Of a DNA stretch of 64,000 nucleotides, positions 8,967 through 15,764 are shown in pieces. The notes below the pieces were generated by a model. It was not told the DNA's origin and ran no database searches. It saw only the letters and a program-made list of their open reading frames with translations. Numbering within the stretch: position 1 is the stretch's first letter; each line of letters opens with the position of its first letter. This stretch comes from Emticicia sp040253585 (lineage in GTDB: Bacteria; Bacteroidota; Bacteroidia; Cytophagales; Spirosomataceae), in the NCBI RefSeq assembly GCF_040253585.1, contig NZ_JBELAU010000015.1:1-64000 (forward strand). The letters run 5' to 3'. The position numbers and the translations under genes are program-made.

Positions 8967-10379
8967 CTATTTATACTGCTCAATAATTCTAAAAAGAGCC
9001 TTTTGTGTATCAAGATTCGGGAAGAAATCATAGATTTGGGTGTGGGCATCATAGTTTAAAATCAAGCCTGTTTCGAGGTATTTGTAGGCTTCGTTGTAGC
9101 TTCCATCAAAAATCAAATAGGCTGCTGCACGATAAAATAAGTCAGCATCGTCGGGCATTTCACTGATTCCGTCATACACAATCTCAAAGGCTTTGCCATA
9201 TTGGTTTTGCTCAAAGAAAAGTAAAGACCAATTTAACCAAATATCAGGGTTGTTCGGGTCAAGTGCAACGGCTTGTGTGTAAGCCTCATTGCTTGATAAA
9301 AAATTACCTAACTTAGATTCGGTATCGCCCAAAAGCAACCAATAATCAGCGTTTGCTTCGTTGAGTTTAATGGCTTTTTGCGTAAAATGGACACTTTCAA
9401 ACCAACGTTCTTGCTCATACAAAGCCGAACCCATACCAAACCAAGCATCGTCCCACATTTCATCTAAAACGGTGGCTTCTCGGTAGTTTTTGTAAGCTTC
9501 GTCGTATTGTTCCAGTTTCTCGCAGGCAGCCCCCAAATGCGTATAAACCTCGGCCGTTGGAGCTTCGTGTTTCAGCACATTGGCGTAGCATTCTTTGGCA
9601 TCAATAAAATTATTGAGGTTCATGTAGGCATGAGCCAAATTGAACCATCCCGAAGCAAAAGTTTCTTTGACAGTAACGGCATAATCATACGCAAAAGCAG
9701 CATCTTTATGCTTACCAAGGCGGCTGTGGGTCATGCCCAATGCAAACCACGCAAAATGCGAATAAGGATCATTATCAACTAATTCTTGAAAATAGCTGAG
9801 GTTTTCTTCTAATTTATCGACTTGCTCTAAGCAAAAAACCAGTTCATAAAAAGCAATTTCTTCTTGAAATTTATTTCGGATAGCTTTTTTGTAAAAATGA
9901 GCTGCTTCTTCAAACTTCTGCCAGTTTTGGTAAGTTTGGGCAAGTTGAAAATATACTGTTTCTTTTTCGTCAGATAATAATAATGCCTCACGCAGATGCT
10001 CAATGGCTTCTTCGTAATTACCCATGAGATTGCAAATGACGCCTCTCATGTAGGTTATTTCGTTATCGGCTGGATTATAAGTGGCAGCAGTATCCAAAAC
10101 CTCCATTGCTTCGTCGAACTGCTCGTAGTTAGCGTGAAGTTGTACTTTATCGAGTAGTAATTCGAGCGAATAAGGGTATTGCTGAAGGCCAATTCGGCAG
10201 GCTTTCATTGCCATATCCCACTTGCTTTTGAGCAAATAGTATTCGGATAATTGTTCGTATGTTTCTTCGTCGAAGAAAATCGTTTCTTTACTTTTGAGCA
10301 TTTCCTCAAAGCGTTCAGCCGATGCTTTCACATCAGCGTCATCGAAACCATCGAATCTGTCACTAAATTCGTGTTGCAT
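8967..10379 (-). CDS. tetratricopeptide-repeat protein
   Basis: A 470-aa soluble protein built from about ten tandem TPR units (for example ETVYFQLAQTYQNWQKFEEA, AWFALGMTHSRLGKHKDAA, AEVYTHLGAACEKLEQYDEA). It is acidic, with no signal peptide, so it is probably a cytoplasmic scaffold. ATG at 10379 is preferred over an in-frame GTG at 10391. TPR proteins mediate protein contacts; the partner cannot be told from sequence. It stands alone on the minus strand, ending at the shared terminator. Confidence 0.9.
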   Translation of the reverse strand: MQHEFSDRFDGFDDADVKASAERFEEMLKSKETIFFDEETYEQLSEYYLLKSKWDMAMKACRIGLQQYPYSLELLLDKVQLHANYEQFDEAMEVLDTAATYNPADNEITYMRGVICNLMGNYEEAIEHLREALLLSDEKETVYFQLAQTYQNWQKFEEAAHFYKKAIRNKFQEEIAFYELVFCLEQVDKLEENLSYFQELVDNDPYSHFAWFALGMTHSRLGKHKDAAFAYDYAVTVKETFASGWFNLAHAYMNLNNFIDAKECYANVLKHEAPTAEVYTHLGAACEKLEQYDEAYKNYREATVLDEMWDDAWFGMGSALYEQERWFESVHFTQKAIKLNEANADYWLLLGDTESKLGNFLSSNEAYTQAVALDPNNPDIWLNWSLLFFEQNQYGKAFEIVYDGISEMPDDADLFYRAAAYLIFDGSYNEAYKYLETGLILNYDAHTQIYDFFPNLDTQKALFRIIEQYK

Positions 10380-10719
10380 GTAGAATTCCACTCAAAGGTT
10401 AAACAGTCCAACCAAGGACTGCACATCGTGCTTAAAATTGATTTTTTGGGTATTAAAACAGCCCTATCTCTCCTGCTTCTTTAGTGTTATCTATTGATAA
10501 TCAATCAAATAATAATCAAGAATAGCAGTGTCAATAAAACTATCAATAAATGTAAAAATTATTTATTAAATGTCAATAGTTTTCCAGAAATAAAAGTTAT
10601 TATGATGGTGATTTGTTATTGGTTGATTAGTGAACCAGTTACTCATTATTAGAAAAACAAACCAATAACCGCACGGGCGGCCCCGCAGTTTCCCAATAAC
10701 TAATTCTCCAATAACCAAT
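10380..10719. other. spacer of about 340 bp with repeat words, no gene
   Basis: No convincing coding frame. It holds a small hairpin (AGTCC/GGACT, 10408-10422), AT-rich sequence, and toward the epimerase gene a block of ATTGGTTATTGG-type words in both orientations (10612-10720) that contains a GC-rich 21-mer found again at 38272-38292. Confidence 0.6.
10665..10685 (+). repeat. GC-rich 21-bp dispersed repeat, copy 1
   Basis: The 21 bases centred on CGCACGGGCGGCCCCG are present as an exact reverse complement at 38272-38292. They stand out by GC content in an AT-rich spacer. Confidence 0.75.
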
Positions 10720-11715
10720 TTATTTTTTCAAAAGAAAATTTCCAACTCGACTAATTGTCTCGTCCAAGTCAGTAAATTGAAAATTAATTGCTTTCTGAAT
10801 CTTTTGGTTTTTATAAGCAAATTTCGTGCGAGAGTTATGGGCGGTTTCTTTTGTAATTAATGGAGCTTTTTTTGTAAAGAATGCCCTCAGAGCTTCAAGT
10901 CTCCACAGGATTTCAATGGCGAACGGTGATAAAGTCTTAGAAGGGGCTTTTTTGCCGAAAACGGCCGCTATTTTCTCGAAAAATACCTTGTATGTGGTAG
11001 TTCCTCCATTTAGAATGAAGCGTTCACCTTTGATTTCGGAGGTAATAAGTTTGAAAATAGCAGTTACGAGGTCGTTTACATCGACATAATTGAGATTACC
11101 GTTGGTATAATATTTGTGCTGGTCATAAACGTACTTAAAGAGCTGCGTACTACTTTTGTGCCAATCTCCTTCGCCTAAAATAATTGAGGGATTTACTACC
11201 ACCACATTAAGTCCTTCGGCTTCGCCACGCCAAACTTCAAGCTCTCCTTCATACTTCGATTTTGCATAATTTGAGTTAAGTGGAGAATCTTCCCATTTCT
11301 GGTTTTCGTCAATGATTCCTCCATGTACATTTTCTGATGCCGACGTTGGGCGACCCAATGCCGCAATCGAACTTACATGACAGAGTTTTTTGATTTTTTT
11401 CTCCAAACAAATATTCACTAAGTTGGCCGTTCCTTCCACGTTTACTTTAAACATTTGGTTGCGGTCTTTGGGTGCAAACGATACCAATGCGGCCGTATGA
11501 ACGACAAAGTCTTGATTTTCGAGTGCATTTTCAAGTGAATGTATATCTAAAATATCACCTTCGATAATTTTGATTTTAGATATAATATCTTTTAGTAAAG
11601 ATAAATCGCTGCCAGCACGGCACAATGCCGAAACCTCATAGCCCGCTTCTATAAATCTACGAGCAGTAGCACTGCCAACTAAGCCATTTGCACCTGTAAT
11701 TAGAACTCGATTCAT
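10720..11715 (-). CDS. NAD(P)-dependent epimerase/dehydratase, dihydroflavonol-reductase-like
   Basis: A 331-aa extended short-chain dehydrogenase. The N-terminal Rossmann motif is GANGLVGSATARRF (residues 7-20), the acidic strand EGDILD follows near 54, and the active-site pair is the YAKSKYEGE motif near 150 with the upstream HVSSIAALG. This pattern fits NAD-dependent epimerases and the dihydroflavonol-4-reductase-like branch acting on sugars, sterols or other alcohols. The substrate is not evident. Monocistronic on the minus strand, with a hairpin-rich spacer between it and guaB. Confidence 0.85.
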   Translation of the reverse strand: MNRVLITGANGLVGSATARRFIEAGYEVSALCRAGSDLSLLKDIISKIKIIEGDILDIHSLENALENQDFVVHTAALVSFAPKDRNQMFKVNVEGTANLVNICLEKKIKKLCHVSSIAALGRPTSASENVHGGIIDENQKWEDSPLNSNYAKSKYEGELEVWRGEAEGLNVVVVNPSIILGEGDWHKSSTQLFKYVYDQHKYYTNGNLNYVDVNDLVTAIFKLITSEIKGERFILNGGTTTYKVFFEKIAAVFGKKAPSKTLSPFAIEILWRLEALRAFFTKKAPLITKETAHNSRTKFAYKNQKIQKAINFQFTDLDETISRVGNFLLKK

Positions 11716-11764
11716 GCTTTTAATGAGTGAATGTATAAAAGTTTACACTATTTACTGCAAAATA

Positions 11765-11854
11765 GAACGCAGATATTTATGATTGTTCGGATGGATTATG
11801 ATTTGCTTTCGTTAAATCATATATCTATCATAAGAACCATAAAAATCTGCGTTC
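11765..11854. repeat. nested inverted repeat with GAACGCAGAT ends
   Basis: Outer arms 11765-11788 and 11834-11854 (GAACGCAGATatTTATG against the reverse complement of CATAAAAATCTGCGTTC) enclose a second hairpin (GATTATGATTT / AAATCATATATC). A related repeat with GAACGCTGATGACGCTGATT arms lies at 13534-13620, on the other side of guaB. Confidence 0.7.
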
Positions 11855-11881
11855 AGTTTTCTTTTCGTATAAAAGAAACGA

Positions 11882-13348
11882 TTATCTCGAATAGTTTGGA
11901 GCTTCTCTTGTAATCTGAATATCGTGCGGGTGGCTTTCTTTGATACCTGCCGCCGTGATTTTTACAAATTTAGCTTTTTGTAAAGTGGCAATATCGCCAG
12001 CACCACAATAGCCCATACCTGCTTTTAAGCCACCTACCATTTGATAGATAATTTCGGCAGCACGACCTTTGAATGGCACACGACCCACGATTCCTTCAGG
12101 AACGAGTTTCTTGATGTCATCTTCAGCATCTTGGAAATAACGGTCTTTCGAACCATCTTCCATTGCTTCTACCGAACCCATTCCACGGTATGTTTTAAAT
12201 TTACGTCCTTCATAAATCACCATTTCGCCAGGGGCCTCTTCAGTTCCTGCCAAAAGTGAACCCATCATTACGGTACTTGCACCACCAGCAATGGCTTTTA
12301 CAATATCGCCAGAGAAACGAATTCCACCATCGGCAATTACAGGAACACCGTATTTTGCGGCAGCTTTTGCTGAATCAGCAACGGCTGAAAGTTGTGGCAT
12401 TCCGATACCCGCAATGATACGGGTAGTACAGATACTTCCTGGGCCTACACCTACTTTGATGGCATCGGCACCTGCTTTGGCAAGGGCTTCAGCTGCTTCT
12501 TCGGTTGCAATATTTCCAACAATAACATCAATTTTCGGGAAAGCCGTTTTGATACGTTTGAGGGTATCAATTACACCTTTCGAGTGTCCGTGAGCGGTGT
12601 CGATACTTACCACGTCAACCCCTGCTTTGATAAGGGCTTCTACACGTGCCTCAATATCAGGCGTTACGCCTACAGCCGCACCAGCAAGCAGACGACCTAA
12701 GCTATCTTTTGCTGCATTTGGGCGGTCTTTTTTCTTTAAAATGTCTCGGTAAGTAATCAAACCGATGATTCGGTATTCTTTATCAACAATCGGAAGTTTC
12801 TCGATTTTATAATTGCGTAAAATATCTTCGGCTTCGGCTAATCCTGCTCCTTCATGCCCAACGATTAAGTTTTCTTTGGTCATGATATCGGTGATTGATT
12901 TTGAAGCATCTTGTTGAAAACGTAAATCACGGTTCGTGATAATTCCTTTGAGCTTTTGGTTTTCATCAACGATTGGAATACCACCGATGCGGAATTCTTT
13001 CATGATGCGAAGAGCATCGCCAACAGTTGCTGTTTCGGGAAGTGTAATTGGGTCGATAATCATGCCACTCTCCGAACGCTTCACCTTGCGAACTTGCTCG
13101 GCTTGCTGCTGAATAGACATGTTTTTGTGAATAAAACCAATTCCGCCCTCTTGTGCCATTGCCACTGCCATTTCGTATTCGGTAACGGTATCCATTGCCG
13201 CTGAAATAAGTGGAATGTTAAGTTGAATATTTTTTGTTAAAAATGTTTTCGTGTGCGTATCACGTGGAAGTACCTCGGAGTATGCTGGGACGAGCAGAAC
13301 GTCGTCGTAGGTGAGTGCTTCGTAAAGCAACTTTGAAGAATCTAACAT
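11882..13348 (-). CDS. guaB: inosine-5'-monophosphate dehydrogenase
   Basis: NAD-dependent oxidation of IMP to XMP, the committed step of GMP synthesis; cytoplasmic tetramer. The (beta/alpha)8 barrel is interrupted by two CBS modules (about residues 95-215). The catalytic loop GVGPGSICTTR carries Cys307; phosphate-binding and flap segments follow (VIADGGIRFSGD, MMGSLLAGTEEAPGE, YRGMGS). The frame opens upstream at 13378, but the promoter box lies at 13380-13387, so transcription would begin near 13373, and an ATG at 13378 could hardly be translated. ATG at 13348 gives 488 aa beginning MLDSSKLLYE, the usual family length. It is flanked on both sides by GAACGC-type inverted repeats. Confidence 0.97.
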   Translation of the reverse strand: MLDSSKLLYEALTYDDVLLVPAYSEVLPRDTHTKTFLTKNIQLNIPLISAAMDTVTEYEMAVAMAQEGGIGFIHKNMSIQQQAEQVRKVKRSESGMIIDPITLPETATVGDALRIMKEFRIGGIPIVDENQKLKGIITNRDLRFQQDASKSITDIMTKENLIVGHEGAGLAEAEDILRNYKIEKLPIVDKEYRIIGLITYRDILKKKDRPNAAKDSLGRLLAGAAVGVTPDIEARVEALIKAGVDVVSIDTAHGHSKGVIDTLKRIKTAFPKIDVIVGNIATEEAAEALAKAGADAIKVGVGPGSICTTRIIAGIGMPQLSAVADSAKAAAKYGVPVIADGGIRFSGDIVKAIAGGASTVMMGSLLAGTEEAPGEMVIYEGRKFKTYRGMGSVEAMEDGSKDRYFQDAEDDIKKLVPEGIVGRVPFKGRAAEIIYQMVGGLKAGMGYCGAGDIATLQKAKFVKITAAGIKESHPHDIQITREAPNYSR

Positions 13349-13379
13349 AGCAAATAATTTCGTTTTCTTATTTGCCAAG

Positions 13380-13410
13380 CAAAGTTACGGCAAATATTTG
13401 AAAACGACAA
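13380..13410 (-). promoter_or_regulatory. guaB promoter (TTG-N20-TAACTTTG)
   Basis: On the minus strand TTG (13410-13408) and TAACTTTG (13387-13380) are separated by 20 nt, an excellent match to the Bacteroidota housekeeping promoter. It fixes the guaB start at 13348. Confidence 0.8.
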
Positions 13411-13451
13411 TTTTATGCGAAAAATTTAATTTTTGGGTAATGTTAGGGAGA

Positions 13452-13483
13452 GAGTCCACGGTCGATGGTCGGCAGTCCACAGA
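13452..13483. repeat. spacer repeat, GTCCACGGTCGATGG word family
   Basis: A degraded member of the word family described at 3747-3805 (AGTCCACGGTCGATGG, CAGTCCACAGA) upstream of guaB. Confidence 0.55.
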
Positions 13484-13533
13484 ATGTAATTTTTAATGCT
13501 AAGTTGTAACCAATAAAATTCATTGTAAAATTA

Positions 13534-13620
13534 GAACGCTGATGACGCTGATTTTTACAGATTTACAATAAAGTTTTGTTTTATCAGTGAAAATCAGCTT
13601 AATCAGCGTCATCAGCGTTC
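13534..13620. repeat. inverted repeat with GAACGCTGATGACGCTGATT arms
   Basis: A perfect 20-bp inverted repeat (13534-13553 with 13601-13620), with further imperfect pairing inside. It lies between guaB and the TolC-family gene. The rest of the 13349-13664 spacer holds the guaB promoter and one spacer-repeat word, and no gene. Confidence 0.75.
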
Positions 13621-13664
13621 CATTTTTTGAAGGTTGTAACTTAAATAATTTCTAACTAAAAAAA

Positions 13665-15005
13665 TTACTCAATCCTCCACTCACCGTTTTTATAAAAATC
13701 TAAGATTTTTTTCTGTAATAAGAATTCGTATTTGGCTTGTACGAGGTTAGATTTCGCACGATCGAAATTAGTTTTGGCAAGCATATATTCCAAATAATTG
13801 ACCGTTCCTGCATTGATTCTACTTTCTACGGCTTTGATATTTTGGTCTAAAATATTTACTTGATTGCTTGCAACTTTGTAGCGGTCAGAGGCGGCAGTGA
13901 GTAATTGATAATTCTGCTCGATGGCTTGGCGGAGTTGGAGTTTGGCCACATTTAACTGATTTTGACTGAGTTGTTGTTGGATTTTTACGGCCGATATTCT
14001 CGGAGCATTTTGTAAACGACCCAAAATCGGAATGCTAATATCTAAACTCAACGACCCACTGCGAGTACCGTTGATTTGTGTAAAATAGTTTTCTGATTTA
14101 TTAGATGAAGAATAAAACGTGCCATAATTACCCGATAGACTTATCTGTGGTAAATTAAAAGCCTGTGTAGCTTTAAGCTGACTATCAAAACTTTTTAGGC
14201 GGAGTTCACCTGCTTTTATTTCGGGGAAATTATTGGCGGCTTGCTCAAAAATGCCGTCAATCGTCTGATTATCAATCGTGTATTGAAGTGCGTCATCTTT
14301 TAAGGCCTCAAAACTTGTTGCATTATTGCTTGATTGGTTCATTAGTTGAAACAATGCAAGGCGGGCAGCTTTGTTATTGTTTTGGGCAGTAACGAGCGAA
14401 AACTCATCATTGACCAACTGAGATTGAACTTGGAAAAGCTCTGTTTGACCAACTACGCCAGCTGCCACTTGTTTGTTTACTCTTTCAACTTGCGATTTGG
14501 CGGTTTCGACTTGTTGTTTGCTTACCTCAAGCAATTCTTGCGAAGCCAAAACTTGCAAATACGCTTGAATGATTCCGATAATGGTGCGGTTTTTTACGGC
14601 TTCGATATTTTTAGCCCCAGCATCACGCAGAAACTCATTTTGACGAATTTGATTTTTTATTTGAAAACCATTAAAAACGGGCATTGATGCCTGCAAACCA
14701 AAGTAATTGGTGGTATAAACTTGCTCAATGTATGCGTTCGTGAAACGGTCAATACTTCGCCCTACTCGTACATCTTGACCTGTGCCGAACCCAATGCGTG
14801 GGTAAATCTGAGATTTTGCTCTTGCCAGTTCGATATTGGCACTTTCGCCCATTATCTGACTTTCTCGGTAAGTCAAATTATTTTTGATAGCAATATCAAC
14901 GCATTCTTTTAGGGAAAGTCCTTGCCCGAAAACAAAGCCTCCTATCCCCCGATGGGGGAATAAAATGATGATTGTGAGTGAGATTTTTAAAAATAGCTGT
15001 TTCAT
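13665..15005 (-). CDS. TolC family outer-membrane efflux protein, repeat-encoded insert in the signal peptide
   Basis: A 446-aa outer-membrane factor: two long helical/beta halves of the OEP type (LSLKECVDIAIKNNLTYRES near residue 30; QLRQAIEQNYQLLTAASDRY near 360; a final DRAKSNLVQAKYEFLLQKKI). It would form the trimeric exit duct of a type-I or RND-like exporter. The signal peptide is odd: the hydrophobic core (ISLTIIILF) is followed by PHRGIGG at residues 16-22, encoded by a CCCCCATCGGGGG repeat, before FVFGQG. A partner repeat in inverted orientation lies upstream of the start. It follows an ABC ATPase gene (70 bp) on the same strand, suggesting one export system. No membrane-fusion protein or permease gene is visible nearby. 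Confidence 0.9.
   Translation of the reverse strand: MKQLFLKISLTIIILFPHRGIGGFVFGQGLSLKECVDIAIKNNLTYRESQIMGESANIELARAKSQIYPRIGFGTGQDVRVGRSIDRFTNAYIEQVYTTNYFGLQASMPVFNGFQIKNQIRQNEFLRDAGAKNIEAVKNRTIIGIIQAYLQVLASQELLEVSKQQVETAKSQVERVNKQVAAGVVGQTELFQVQSQLVNDEFSLVTAQNNNKAARLALFQLMNQSSNNATSFEALKDDALQYTIDNQTIDGIFEQAANNFPEIKAGELRLKSFDSQLKATQAFNLPQISLSGNYGTFYSSSNKSENYFTQINGTRSGSLSLDISIPILGRLQNAPRISAVKIQQQLSQNQLNVAKLQLRQAIEQNYQLLTAASDRYKVASNQVNILDQNIKAVESRINAGTVNYLEYMLAKTNFDRAKSNLVQAKYEFLLQKKILDFYKNGEWRIE
14936..14961 (-). repeat. GC-rich hairpin repeat inside the TolC-family gene (arm 1)
   Basis: On the minus strand it reads ATTCCCCCATCGGGGGATAG followed by GAGGCT. It matches, at about 22 of 26 positions and in inverted orientation, the copy at 15045-15070. 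It encodes residues 15-23 of the TolC-family protein in frame. Confidence 0.8.
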
Positions 15006-15044
15006 GATAATAGAAATGTAATTTAGAAAATATAGTAGAAATGA

Positions 15045-15070
15045 ATTACCCCATCGGGGGTTAGGGGGCT
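15045..15070 (+). repeat. GC-rich hairpin repeat upstream of the TolC-family gene (arm 2)
   Basis: Reads ATTACCCCATCGGGGGTTAG followed by GGGGCT; the inverted partner of 14936-14961. Together the two arms bracket the start codon at 15005, so in the transcript they could pair and enclose the initiation region in a loop of about 83 nt. Confidence 0.8.
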
Positions 15071-15075
15071 GGCTG

Positions 15076-15738
15076 CTATTCTATCCAACCATCTTTCAAT
15101 CTTATAATTCTATTACCATATTCGGCGTTGGCTTCTGAGTGAGTTACTTGCACGATAGTCACGCCATCTTTTTGGTTGAGTTCTTTGAAAAGCTCCATGA
15201 TTTGCTGGGCGTGTTCGGAGTGAAGGTTGCCCGTTGGCTCATCGGCAAAGATAATTTTTGGCTCGGCTACAATCGCTCGTGCTATGCCGACGAGTTGTTG
15301 CTGTCCACCCGAAAGTTGAGAGGGAAAAAGGTCTTTTTTGGCTACAATATTGAAGCGGTCGAGTACATCGGCCACACGACTTTTCCGTTCGGCCGATGAC
15401 TGTCCTTTATAAAGCAGTGGGGTTTCGATGTTTTCGTAAACCGTCAATTCATCAATCAAATGATAAGCCTGAAAAACAAAACCAATGCTTGTGCGATGCA
15501 GTTCGGTACGTTTCTTTTCAGAAAGTTTCAGTACTGGATTTTCGCCTAAAATATATTCTCCTTCGGAAGCCTCTTCGAGTAAGCCCAAAATATGAAGAAG
15601 TGTTGATTTTCCTGAACCTGATGGCCCCATGATTGATACAAATTCGCCCTCTTTTATTTCGAGATTGATGTTGCGTAAAACATAGGTTTTGCCGAATCCT
15701 GCTGGATAATATTTGGAGATATTTTTTAGTTCAATCAT
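15076..15738 (-). CDS. ABC transporter ATP-binding protein, LolD/MacB type
   Basis: A 220-aa ATPase with Walker A GPSGSGKST (near residue 39), Q-loop FVFQAYHLI, signature LSGGQQQLVGIARA (near 142), Walker B IIFADEPTGNLHS and switch histidine in VTHSE. The FADEPTGNL form and size are typical of the LolD/MacB group, which drives FtsX/MacB-type permeases for lipoprotein release or efflux. The permease is not adjacent. It lies 26 bp behind the DUF5916 gene and 70 bp ahead of the TolC-family gene, so a three-gene operon is likely. The signature has QQQLV rather than the more common QQQRV, a mild departure. Confidence 0.93.
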   Translation of the reverse strand: MIELKNISKYYPAGFGKTYVLRNINLEIKEGEFVSIMGPSGSGKSTLLHILGLLEEASEGEYILGENPVLKLSEKKRTELHRTSIGFVFQAYHLIDELTVYENIETPLLYKGQSSAERKSRVADVLDRFNIVAKKDLFPSQLSGGQQQLVGIARAIVAEPKIIFADEPTGNLHSEHAQQIMELFKELNQKDGVTIVQVTHSEANAEYGNRIIRLKDGWIE

Positions 15739-15764
15739 TGGTTTTGTTTACGGACTTTCGCCAT

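Noticed and set aside
12291..12700. Two plus-strand frames of about 100 codons opposite guaB
   Set aside because: guaB is an unmistakable gene on the other strand; these frames have no family resemblance and arise from its codon usage.
12392..12700. Search for tRNA or rRNA genes in this and all spacers
   Set aside because: No cloverleaf with a TTCGA loop and no rRNA-like stretch was seen anywhere in the window by reading; this was not a computed search.
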